From positions 1 to 9,127 of the forward strand of contig CAYXBZ010000039.1 in the NCBI GenBank assembly GCA_964463605.1: 9,127 nt of DNA, given 5' to 3'. The DNA is from DAOLOF01 sp964463605 (lineage in GTDB: Bacteria; Patescibacteriota; Microgenomatia; UBA1400; PJMF01). The position numbers and the translations under genes were made by a program. How positions within the stretch are numbered: the stretch's first letter is position 1; each line of letters starts with the position of its first letter. This document shows, one piece after another, positions 1-6,444 of this stretch. The notes under the pieces are model-generated. The model searched no databases, had not been told where the DNA came from, and saw only the letters and a program-made list of their open reading frames with translations.

Positions 1-881
1 TGCTTAAGAAAAATGAGGGAGTGCCGGAACTCGAAGATCTGGGTTTATCGGGATTGGCTCTTCAAAATGTGAAAAAATTAATTCGCATTCCTCACGGAAT
101 ATTTTTAGTAACTGGACCAACTGGTTCTGGTAAAACCACCAGTCTTTACTCAATCTTGAATATTATTAACACTCCGATGGTTAATATCATGACTCTTGAA
201 GATCCAGTTGAGTATCAAATGAAAGGAGTAACTCAGGTTCAGGTACATCCTCAAGCAGGACTAACATTTGCTACAGGTTTGCGTTCGTTTTTGCGTCAAG
301 ATCCAGACATTATTATGGTGGGAGAGATTCGTGATCAGGAAACTGCTGAGTTGGCGGTTCAAGCATCTTTAACAGGTCACTTAGTTTTCTCTACGTTACA
401 TACAAACTCGGCTGCAGGGGCTTTGCCGAGATTGATTGACATGGGAGTTGAACCATTTTTGCTTTCTTCGTCAATGGTCCTGGCTATGGGACAAAGAGTG
501 GTTAGAAAAATTAACGCTGATTACAAGGAGGAGTATCAACCAGACAAGGCTGTTATTGACGATATTAAGCAAGTTCTTGGAAAAAGATTTGATGAGTGGT
601 GTCAAAAAAATCAAAAAGATCCAAATAATATCAAGCTTTTCAGGGCGAGGGAAGATCGACCTCAAACAGAAACTGAGTACAAAGGTCGGATTGGAATTTT
701 TGAGGTGATGGAGATTACCGACTCGATAAAAAGTCTAGTTAATAACAGTGCAACCTCAGACGAGATAGAAGAAGAGGCGATGAAAAATGGAATGTTGAGA
801 ATGAAGCAAGATGGATATATAAAGGTATTAGAGGGAATTACAACGGTTGAGGAGGTGCTGAGAGTAGCTGAAGAAATGTAA
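1..881 (+). CDS. pilB: Type IV pilus extension ATPase PilB (GspE/PulE family), 5' end missing
   Basis: This is the C-terminal ATPase part of a GspE/PilB-type secretion ATPase, the cytoplasmic hexameric motor that powers pilus assembly on PilC. The frame is open to the left edge (first whole codon at 3). The GTG at 21 is internal, because the codons before it continue the family sequence, so the real start lies outside the window. Visible motifs are Walker A GPTGSGKT (114-137), Asp box TLEDPVEY (about 192-215), Walker B DPDIIMVGE (300-326) and His box GHLVFSTLH (375-401). The C-terminal GRIGIFEVM segment is also typical. Oddity: the stretch at about 498-686, where PilB/GspE usually has two CxxC pairs binding zinc, has only one cysteine (codon 600-602); the expected positions read RKINADYKEEY and FRAREDRPQTETEYKGR. 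It lies 64 nt upstream of pilT. The pairing with pilT and pilins argues for PilB rather than a type II secretion GspE. Confidence 0.95.
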   Translation, partial: LKKNEGVPELEDLGLSGLALQNVKKLIRIPHGIFLVTGPTGSGKTTSLYSILNIINTPMVNIMTLEDPVEYQMKGVTQVQVHPQAGLTFATGLRSFLRQDPDIIMVGEIRDQETAELAVQASLTGHLVFSTLHTNSAAGALPRLIDMGVEPFLLSSSMVLAMGQRVVRKINADYKEEYQPDKAVIDDIKQVLGKRFDEWCQKNQKDPNNIKLFRAREDRPQTETEYKGRIGIFEVMEITDSIKSLVNNSATSDEIEEEAMKNGMLRMKQDGYIKVLEGITTVEEVLRVAEEM

Positions 882-945
882 AGATATTTAATAACTTTTA
901 AAAATTTTTGAAGAAAGCTAATGCAATGACTAATTATTTTTCCAT

Positions 946-2004
946 ATGAACATTTTTGATCTTTTATCACGATTAGTTGAACTTGAGGGATCTGATCTGC
1001 ATCTGATTGTGGGCAGTCAGCCTTACTTTCGTGTTGATGGAGAGCTGGCGCCAGTTGAAAACACACCCATTTTAGATTCTCAATCGGTTGAGGTGTTAAT
1101 CAATCCCCTCTTAAGTGATGAACAAAAAGAGATGGTGCAAGTGAATAAAGAGCTTGACTTAGGCTATCAGTTTGAAAACAAGGCCAGGTTTAGAATAAAT
1201 GTTTATTTTACAAAAGGTACCCTGGCTGCAGCGTTGCGGTTGATTCCACAAAAAATTAAAACTATTGAGGAACTTAATTTACCGCAAGATTTGCATCGAC
1301 TGGTTAAGTACAATCAGGGGTTGGTGTTAGTGACTGGTCCTACAGGTGAAGGTAAGTCGAGCACCTTAGCTGCTGTGATTGATCAAATTAATCAACAAAG
1401 AGCTGAGCACATTCTTACGATTGAAGATCCAATTGAGTATGTGTATCAAACGCAAAAAAGCATTATCTCTCAAAGAGAGATGAATCATGATACTCAAGAT
1501 TGGACACTTGCTCTAAAGGCTGCTTTGCGTGAGGATCCAGATGTAGTACTGGTGGGTGAAATGCGCGATTATGATACGATTGCTGCAACTATAACCTTGG
1601 CTGAAACTGGTCACTTAGTTTTTGCAACATTGCACACTGGGACAGCTGCTCAAACAATGGATAGAATAGTCGACGTTTTCCCCGCCACCCAACAGGGTCA
1701 GGTAAGGCAGCAGCTGGCAAATACCATTGTATCGGTGGTATCACAGCGCCTGATTCCCAGAGTTGATGGAGGCCGAATCCCGGCAGTTGAGTTGATGTTT
1801 GCCAACGATGCTATTCGCAACCTAATTAGAGAAGGAAAAACATTTCAAATTGATAACGTGATTCAAACGTCCGGTCAACAAGGAATGATGCTGATTGAAA
1901 CCCATCTAAGTCAATTGTTGCAACAGGGTTTGATCACAAAAGATACTGCTTTAAGACATGCCTTTAGACCCAACGAGATGCAAAGAATTTTTGGGGAGGC
2001 TTAA
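946..2004 (+). CDS. pilT: Type IV pilus retraction ATPase PilT
   Basis: This 352-residue protein has normal PilT length. PilT is the cytoplasmic hexameric ATPase that depolymerises the pilus for twitching motility and DNA uptake. The N-terminal PAS-like part (about 1-100) carries the family's SDLHL and RVDGEL segments. Walker A is GPTGEGKS (131-138), with Glu where Ser is common. The Asp box is TIEDPIEY (158-165), Walker B DPDVVLVGE with Glu205, the His box GHLVFATLHT (222-231). The PilT-specific AIRNLIREGKT motif (289-299) separates it from PilB. The ATG at 946 gives the expected N-terminus. No Shine-Dalgarno sequence is visible before it; TTGAAG (908-913) lies 17 nt from an AT-rich stretch at 931-936 and might be a weak promoter. 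It sits 64 nt after pilB and 31 nt before pilC, so probably belongs to one transcript. Confidence 0.96.
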   Translation: MNIFDLLSRLVELEGSDLHLIVGSQPYFRVDGELAPVENTPILDSQSVEVLINPLLSDEQKEMVQVNKELDLGYQFENKARFRINVYFTKGTLAAALRLIPQKIKTIEELNLPQDLHRLVKYNQGLVLVTGPTGEGKSSTLAAVIDQINQQRAEHILTIEDPIEYVYQTQKSIISQREMNHDTQDWTLALKAALREDPDVVLVGEMRDYDTIAATITLAETGHLVFATLHTGTAAQTMDRIVDVFPATQQGQVRQQLANTIVSVVSQRLIPRVDGGRIPAVELMFANDAIRNLIREGKTFQIDNVIQTSGQQGMMLIETHLSQLLQQGLITKDTALRHAFRPNEMQRIFGEA

Positions 2005-2024
2005 ATTTAAGTATTATGTAAGTT

Positions 2025-2029
2025 GAGGG
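2025..2029 (+). promoter_or_regulatory. Ribosome binding site of pilC
   Basis: GAGGG lies 6 nt before the pilC ATG at 2036. It is the only convincing Shine-Dalgarno sequence at a gene start annotated in this window, which makes it notable, and it supports the chosen start. Confidence 0.7.
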
Positions 2030-2035
2030 TTCCTT

Positions 2036-3238
2036 ATGCCAATCTACCGCTATACAGCGAAAAATGAACATGGAGAAACAGTAAAGGGTAAGGTTGAGGC
2101 TCGCAATACTAATCAGGCAGCAAGTGCTCTCATCAGTCGATCGTTGTTGGTGATCGAGATCAAACCGATCTCTGAAACATCTTTCAGTTATTTGCAGAGC
2201 AAGATGATGGGAGTGAAGTTAGACGATATCGTTAATTTCACTCGACAGCTATCAACTATGATCGGAGCTGGTTTGCCACTGGCAACTTCTTTGTCAATTT
2301 TACAAGAACAGTCGAAGCCAGCTATGTCGGCAGTGGTAACGAAACTACTTAAAGATGTAGAAAGTGGCAAGAGTTTTGCCAAGGCGTTACAAGAGCATCC
2401 CGATGTTTTTTCTAGAGTTTATACTCAATTAGTTAGAGCTGGTGAGGTGGGAGGTGTTTTGGACAATGTTCTTGATCGTTTGGCACTAACTTTAGAAAAA
2501 CAAAAAGATTTTGCTGCAAAAACAAAATCGGCTATGATTTACCCCATCATCGTTTTGATAGCGATGATCGTGGTGGGTTTCATCATGATGGTTTTTGTGA
2601 TGCCCCAGATGACCGAGATGTACAAAGACTTTGGAGCGGAGTTACCAATAACTACAAAAATCTTAATTGCCGTATCAAACTTTATGGCAAACTTTTGGTG
2701 GCTGATCATACTGTTGGCGATTGGTGGCTTTATTGCTTTGCGTACTTGGATCAAAACCGAGCCTGGAGAAAAGATGTTTGATGAAATTATACGCAAAACA
2801 CCCATTATCGGAAACTTGAGAACCAAGATTATCTTAACCGAGTTTGCTCGCACTTTATCTTTACTGTTGTCGTCTGGAGTTTCGCTTTTGGAAGCATTGG
2901 ATATTGTGGGTGAGGCACTCAATAGTGTGACTTTCAGAAATGCCGTTATTGACTCAAAAAAAGAGATTGAACGTGGAGTTAATTTGTCAACAGCTTTAGA
3001 AATTCACGAGGTATTCCCCCCAATTCTGCCACAAATGATCTCGGTTGGTGAAGAAACCGGTCAAATTGATGAAATTTTGGAAAAACTGTCGGAATATTAT
3101 GAGAAAGAAAGTGAGTATGCTGTGAAAAATTTAACCTCAGCAGTTGAGCCGATAATTATGATCATTTTAGGTGTAGGAGTGGGCTTTATGGTGATCTCAA
3201 TTATTATGCCAATCTATAACTTAACAACTCAATTTTAA
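2036..3238 (+). CDS. pilC: Type IV pilus inner-membrane platform protein PilC (GspF family)
   Basis: This 400-residue protein has the usual PilC/GspF length. It is the polytopic inner-membrane platform that couples the PilB/PilT motors to pilin insertion and extraction. The N-terminus MPIYRYTAKNEHGETVKG is the standard family opening. Two T2SSF repeats are recognisable: about 66-189 (FTRQLSTMIGAGLPL, later RAGEVGG) and about 266-392 (LTEFARTLSLLLSSGVSL, later VGEETGQIDEIL). Predicted membrane helices lie near 167-190, 214-236 and 372-394, each after or between the cytoplasmic helical bundles as in known PilC proteins. The start is fixed by the SD at 2025-2029. It follows pilT by 31 nt. No terminator follows it, so transcription may run on into the pilin gene. 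Confidence 0.96.
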   Translation: MPIYRYTAKNEHGETVKGKVEARNTNQAASALISRSLLVIEIKPISETSFSYLQSKMMGVKLDDIVNFTRQLSTMIGAGLPLATSLSILQEQSKPAMSAVVTKLLKDVESGKSFAKALQEHPDVFSRVYTQLVRAGEVGGVLDNVLDRLALTLEKQKDFAAKTKSAMIYPIIVLIAMIVVGFIMMVFVMPQMTEMYKDFGAELPITTKILIAVSNFMANFWWLIILLAIGGFIALRTWIKTEPGEKMFDEIIRKTPIIGNLRTKIILTEFARTLSLLLSSGVSLLEALDIVGEALNSVTFRNAVIDSKKEIERGVNLSTALEIHEVFPPILPQMISVGEETGQIDEILEKLSEYYEKESEYAVKNLTSAVEPIIMIILGVGVGFMVISIIMPIYNLTTQF

Positions 3239-3278
3239 TCAAACTACCCTAGCAATTTTCACAATAAACAACTGCCTC

Positions 3279-3308
3279 TTGCAACATGCAGCTCAAGTAG
3301 TGTAAATT
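3279..3308 (+). promoter_or_regulatory. Possible promoter of the large prepilin gene
   Basis: In the 114-nt gap between pilC and the prepilin gene, TTGCAA (3279-3284) is separated by 18 nt from TAAATT (3303-3308), which has TG directly in front. The likely transcription start would be near 3315, leaving a leader of about 38-52 nt. The terminator right after the pilin gene fits a separately expressed pilin. Matches to consensus are partial in an AT-rich region, so this is tentative. Confidence 0.35.
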
Positions 3309-3321
3309 AGATTACAGATTG

Positions 3322-3334
3322 GTTATTAAATAAC
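3322..3334 (+). promoter_or_regulatory. 13-bp perfect palindrome upstream of the prepilin gene
   Basis: GTTATT (3322-3327), one A, then AATAAC (3329-3334) form a perfect inverted repeat 18 nt before the ATG at 3353 and downstream of the candidate promoter. It could be a protein-binding site or a weak leader hairpin. In AT-rich DNA a dyad of this size may be chance. Confidence 0.3.
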
Positions 3335-3352
3335 AATTAGTTCATTAGCAAT

Positions 3353-4144
3353 ATGTTTAAAGGTAATATGAGAAAATTCTCTTCCCAATTGGGATTTACA
3401 ATGATTGAGCTGCTGATCGTGATCACCATTCTTGGTATCTTGGCGGTAGCCGTACTGTCAGCAATTAACCCAATTGAGCAGATTAACAGAGGTAGAGACA
3501 CTGGTTCTCAATCTGATGCTGAGCAGTTGCTAAGTGCTATTGACAGATACAATGCTTTTCAGGGTTATTATCCGTGGCAGCTTGATGCTAATGATACTGA
3601 TACAAGCATGATGGCTAGTGCCTATAATACAGAAGCTGTTCCTCCAAGTTGGACTCGTCAACTTAACCCAACTCAACTTGTTGATAATGCTTTAGGTCTT
3701 CCTGTTCCAGTGACTTATGGCGGAGATGTTGCTTTCCCTACTACGGAAATATTTCCAGATGACGATACAAATGATGCTGTATGCTCCATTATGGAGAGGT
3801 TGAGTAGTGGTCGAGATACTACTGATCAAGCGATTCTTAGCAAATGCAGGGGTGCTCAAGAGTTAAAGGATAGCTTCGTAACAAGAATTCATAATCCTTC
3901 AACCAGAGACTTGTTTATCTATAACAGCGGTGTTTCTGGAGGAAGTACTTATGTTTGTTTTATTCCACAATCTGGAGCTTTTGAAGTAGCTGCTTCAGAT
4001 AGGTGTGATGATGGTTTACCTGAAGATATTGGTGTTCCCGCACAGGCATTTATTTGTGCTCGAGAAATTAGCGGACAAATTGGAGAGGATTTAAGAGCAG
4101 GAGTAGGAGTAAATAGCTCAGTCCCCATGTCCTGTCTCCCATAA
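3353..4144 (+). CDS. Type IV prepilin, large (candidate major pilin)
   Basis: This is a 263-residue prepilin. The short basic leader ends in Gly14, followed by FTMIELLIV with Glu at mature position 5 (residue 19) and a hydrophobic helix to about residue 38, the class-defining N-terminus cut by PilD. The following AINPIEQINRGRDTGSQSDAEQLLSAIDRYNAFQGYYPW is the amphipathic helix and start of the globular domain of pilin/PulG-like proteins. The remainder is an unusually long extracellular domain with six cysteines (144, 165, 202, 218, 235, 261), probably disulfide-bonded. ATG at 3353 has no SD. A second ATG at 3368 is preceded by AAAGG (3359-3363) at a short 4-nt distance, would give a nine-residue leader and is a real alternative. 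Its size, position after pilC, private terminator and possible own promoter suggest the main structural pilin; that role is inferred. Confidence 0.92.
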   Translation: MFKGNMRKFSSQLGFTMIELLIVITILGILAVAVLSAINPIEQINRGRDTGSQSDAEQLLSAIDRYNAFQGYYPWQLDANDTDTSMMASAYNTEAVPPSWTRQLNPTQLVDNALGLPVPVTYGGDVAFPTTEIFPDDDTNDAVCSIMERLSSGRDTTDQAILSKCRGAQELKDSFVTRIHNPSTRDLFIYNSGVSGGSTYVCFIPQSGAFEVAASDRCDDGLPEDIGVPAQAFICAREISGQIGEDLRAGVGVNSSVPMSCLP

Positions 4145-4164
4145 CAGCAGTTAACAAAAACTTT

Positions 4165-4194
4165 AAAACCCCAGATTTAGGTCTGGGGTTTTTT
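4165..4194 (+). terminator. Rho-independent terminator after the prepilin gene
   Basis: AAAACCCCAGA (4165-4175) and TCTGGGGTTTT (4182-4192) form an 11-bp stem with a 6-nt loop, and the T run extends to 4194. It starts 20 nt after the prepilin stop codon and should separate pilB-T-C-pilin transcripts from pilD. Confidence 0.92.
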
Positions 4195-4271
4195 GAAACA
4201 TGGAACCAATTAATTCAAGACAGTTACTAATTTTTTTGTTAGGCAAAGAATCCCAATATTAACGCAAGATC

Positions 4272-4280
4272 TGTTACACT
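4272..4280 (+). promoter_or_regulatory. Extended -10 promoter of pilD, possibly giving a leaderless mRNA
   Basis: TG-T-TACACT (4272-4280) is a good extended -10 element with no clear -35 partner. It ends 6 nt before the pilD ATG at 4287, so the expected start of transcription falls on or next to the A of the ATG. This agrees with the absence of a ribosome binding site, and pilD needs its own promoter because a strong terminator lies upstream. Confidence 0.45.
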
Positions 4281-4286
4281 AAATAC

Positions 4287-5237
4287 ATGCTTCAAGCACT
4301 GGTGCCAACTATTAACTTGATTGTTTCCACTCCTTTTGTTCTCTACCCTACCCTGTTTATTTTTGGCACAATTTTTGGAAGTTTCTTTAAAGTGGTAGTT
4401 GATCGCTCTGCCAAAATTTATGAACAAGAGCAAGAACCGCTTTCGCTTAAAGATAAAATTTGTGAGCAGATCAACTTATTTTGCAAAAAATATTTGTTAA
4501 GGCAAAAAAAACAGTCTTCAGAAAGTTGGCATCAGGGGCGCTCACGTTGCGATCATTGTGGTCAGCAATTAGCTTGGTATGACAACATCCCCTTGCTTTC
4601 CTATATGTGGCTGGGGGGAAAATGCAGATTTTGTCGGGGGAAAATTGGTTTATCTTATCCTTTAACCGAATTATTAACTGGGTGTGTTTTTATTTTCTCA
4701 GCTTTTGTTGTGCTGGAGAAAGGATTCGTTTCTTTTTTATCAGTTTTGCCGGCATTGCTTTTTTCTCTATTATTTTTATCGATCTTGTGGCTAATTTTTT
4801 TATTTGATTGGAAGTATCTAATCATCCCAGATTCATTAGTACTTGCTTTGGTAGGTTTGGTTATCATTAAGCTTGCAGTCTCACTTATTTCTAAAAGATA
4901 TGAACTTGTGTGGATAGACTTATTAATTGCTTTGTCATTGTTTGCTGCTTTTTTACTTTTGAGATATTTGCCACTGTTAATGGTGAAAAAAGAAGGTATG
5001 GGCTGGGGTGATGTCAAACTTATTGCACCTTTAGGATTCTTGTTGGGCTATCAGCGGTCGCTTATTGGGGTTTTTTGTGCCTTTATTATTGGTGGAGTTT
5101 GGGGCATAATTTTATTAGTTTCACGTAAAGCAAAAGTTGGACAGATGGTGTCATTTGGGCCTTTGTTAGTGCTGGGAGCCTTTATCGCTTTAGGTTGGGG
5201 TCAAGAACTGTGGCAACTATACTGGAGTTTGTTATGA
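4287..5237 (+). CDS. pilD: Prepilin peptidase / N-methyltransferase PilD
   Basis: This 316-residue polytopic membrane aspartyl protease (GspO/ComC/PilD family) cleaves prepilin leaders after Gly and N-methylates the new N-terminal Phe. The N-terminal helix is followed by GSFFKVVVDR (31-40), the family GSFLNVVxxR motif. A charged linker of about 45 residues follows, then the zinc-binding CxxC pairs Cys88/Cys91 and Cys113/Cys116 around the diagnostic segment YDNIPLLSYMWLGGKC. Cys pairs of this kind mark the bifunctional, methylating form. The catalytic aspartates are most likely Asp174 (in DWKYLIIPD) and Asp242 (in GMGWGDVKL). About seven hydrophobic segments follow the zinc region. It ends in TGA, so UGA is a stop here. 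It stands alone between a terminator and the structured tract; all six prepilins in the window are plausible substrates. Confidence 0.96.
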   Translation: MLQALVPTINLIVSTPFVLYPTLFIFGTIFGSFFKVVVDRSAKIYEQEQEPLSLKDKICEQINLFCKKYLLRQKKQSSESWHQGRSRCDHCGQQLAWYDNIPLLSYMWLGGKCRFCRGKIGLSYPLTELLTGCVFIFSAFVVLEKGFVSFLSVLPALLFSLLFLSILWLIFLFDWKYLIIPDSLVLALVGLVIIKLAVSLISKRYELVWIDLLIALSLFAAFLLLRYLPLLMVKKEGMGWGDVKLIAPLGFLLGYQRSLIGVFCAFIIGGVWGIILLVSRKAKVGQMVSFGPLLVLGAFIALGWGQELWQLYWSLL

Positions 5238-5434
5238 GTTTATTCTGATTACACCCCGTAGTCCCGCTTAGCGGGAACAGGGGTGCAGGCTTTGATCTTG
5301 CAAAGCAAGACAAAACGCTGAGGGGTGAAACCCCTCAGAAATGAGCTCATATCTAATACCATTACTAATTTGCGAATTTATTGACTAAGCGATGTTTTTT
5401 TGAGCTTAGCTATCAAGCACTCAATTGATTAAAT
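5238..5434 (+). other. Structured intergenic tract with several competing hairpins (possible cis-acting RNA or palindromic repeat)
   Basis: No gene is visible in these 197 nt. In order: an outer stem CACCCC (5252-5257) with GGGGTG (5280-5285), enclosing TCCCGC-TTA-GCGGGA (5262-5276); a bulged stem with TTTG (5291-5294) and CAAA (5311-5314) closing TCTTGC-AAA-GCAAGA (5296-5310); a 9-bp stem CTGAGGGGT (5318-5326) and ACCCCTCAG (5330-5338) with a GAA loop; the perfect palindrome ATGAGCTCAT (5341-5350); and CTAAGC (5385-5390) with GCTTAG (5404-5409) around a T7 run (5395-5401). Alternative pairings exist: GCTTTG (5289-5294) with CAAAGC (5301-5306); CACCCC with a second GGGGTG (5322-5327); CGCTTAG (5265-5271) with CTAAGCG (5385-5391). 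I do not recognise a known riboswitch class. TTGACT (5381-5386) is a -35-like sequence without a good -10. The tract could be a leader of the downstream operon, a pilD 3' structure, or a genome-wide palindromic element. Confidence 0.55.
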
Positions 5435-6430
5435 ATGAGAATTTTAAAAGCTTTTCTAACCTCATTCTTAATTCTCTTTGTTGTGGGTGGAGGTTTTTTG
5501 TTAGTCTTTAGAGAAGTAGTTTTGTATATGACAACCTATCAAATTAAACAGAGCTTGATTCAAGTTAGGGATCTTGACAGGAGACAAGCCTACGCCACCG
5601 AGTGTTTGAGTAAAGGCAGCGATCGAGATCTGGATGGGAGGGTTCATCATACGCAGTTGAGGTTTATTGATGAAAATAGTTATGTTGTTGAAGCTATCTG
5701 TAATCAAATGGATCATGCTCCTGTTGAGATTTTCAGCGATACGCTACCACCTTTTGCCAAAAGACAGCTTGGCAAATCTGGCTGGAGGTGGGATGAAGAG
5801 TCTGGCATTAATTTTATTGTTCTTAACAGAGTGGGCTCTGTAGCGATTGTAGATCGTGAAATAATTACATCACGTCAGGCAGCGGTGATTGATGGAGCTA
5901 TGGGTCCTCCAAGTGTTTGTGATTCTTATGGATATCAATGTTGCGATGTTAATATGCAAATGGGAATTGGAGAGCTGGCTAATTCTGCGCTAGATTGCCC
6001 CAAGGGGTGTTATCAAGATTGCGAGGACAGGCCTTTGATATTAAGCTTCAATACGCAACCTTATTACAACAAGATTACTCGGACTTTACAGTTGACTCGT
6101 CAGCAGCCGGTCACTTTTTCGTTTTTAGTCTCTCCTAATCAAGAGGTTGTTTTTACCGGTTTTGATGATAGTGATGACCCGGTGCAAAAAATGCTGTCGG
6201 CGATTGAGGTCATCTTTAGCAGAAAAAAAGAAGAAGATTTAGTGGAAGTAACAATAGATTTTGGTGATGGCGAAACAGAGCCTTTTTCGGGTTTGCGGGG
6301 GCAAGTTGAGCATCGATACGACTGCTTTGGTGAAAGTTGTATTTATGATGCTACGATCAGAGTAATCAAAAATAATGAGATAGAGTCATATTCTGGTCCA
6401 CAAAATATCATTCAAGTTCAGGTTAATTAA
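5435..6430 (+). CDS. Membrane-anchored Cys-rich extracytoplasmic protein with PKD-like C-terminal domain
   Basis: This 331-residue protein has no family name that I recognise. One N-terminal membrane helix (about 7-32) follows a short basic start (MRILK), giving an anchored protein with the rest outside. There is no prepilin G-F-x3-E site, so it is not a pilin. Ten cysteines are present (57, 89, 162, 169, 170, 188, 192, 196, 297, 302), six of them clustered at 162-196, suggesting a disulfide-knotted module. The C-terminal part has the PKD-type signature: ITIDFGDG-like VTIDFGDGE (272-280), then HRY (293-295) and alternating beta-strand sequence to the end, with an inserted Cys297-Cys302 loop. 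PKD/Ig-like domains usually mediate surface binding. Placed 14 nt before four prepilin genes, it may be a pilus-associated adhesin or assembly factor; that is inference. No SD precedes its ATG. Confidence 0.8.
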   Translation: MRILKAFLTSFLILFVVGGGFLLVFREVVLYMTTYQIKQSLIQVRDLDRRQAYATECLSKGSDRDLDGRVHHTQLRFIDENSYVVEAICNQMDHAPVEIFSDTLPPFAKRQLGKSGWRWDEESGINFIVLNRVGSVAIVDREIITSRQAAVIDGAMGPPSVCDSYGYQCCDVNMQMGIGELANSALDCPKGCYQDCEDRPLILSFNTQPYYNKITRTLQLTRQQPVTFSFLVSPNQEVVFTGFDDSDDPVQKMLSAIEVIFSRKKEEDLVEVTIDFGDGETEPFSGLRGQVEHRYDCFGESCIYDATIRVIKNNEIESYSGPQNIIQVQVN

Positions 6431-6444
6431 TTATTTATCTTGAT

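Noticed and set aside
21..23. GTG as the start of the PilB gene
   Set aside because: The codons before it (from position 3) continue in frame to the edge and read as normal PilB sequence, so the gene is truncated by the window and this GTG encodes an internal Val.
662..1066. A 134-codon minus-strand open frame across the end of pilB and start of pilT
   Set aside because: It overlaps two well-supported motor genes on the other strand, has no recognisable motif and shows Ser/Ile-rich shadow composition.
2539..2922. A minus-strand open frame inside pilC
   Set aside because: It is the antisense of the conserved PilC membrane region, with no start signal or recognisable motif.
4655..5017. A 120-codon minus-strand open frame inside pilD
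   Set aside because: It lies fully antisense to conserved prepilin peptidase sequence, including the catalytic part, and has Lys/Ser/Thr-rich shadow composition.
5318..5338. Intrinsic terminator for pilD
   Set aside because: The strong 9-bp stem is followed on the plus strand by AAATGAGC, with no T run. On the minus strand a short GCGTTTTG follows, but no minus-strand gene there would use it.
5312..5350. Hammerhead-like ribozyme (CTGA and GAAA elements near a stem)
   Set aside because: The order and spacing of the conserved core (CUGAUGA, stem, GAAA, then a cleavage triplet after a third stem) are not met; the GAAA falls in the hairpin loop.
5448..5515. Prepilin-type cleavage site in the PKD-like protein (GGGF at residues 18-21)
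   Set aside because: The motif lies in the middle of the membrane helix and there is no Glu at +5, so it is a plain anchor and not a pilin leader.
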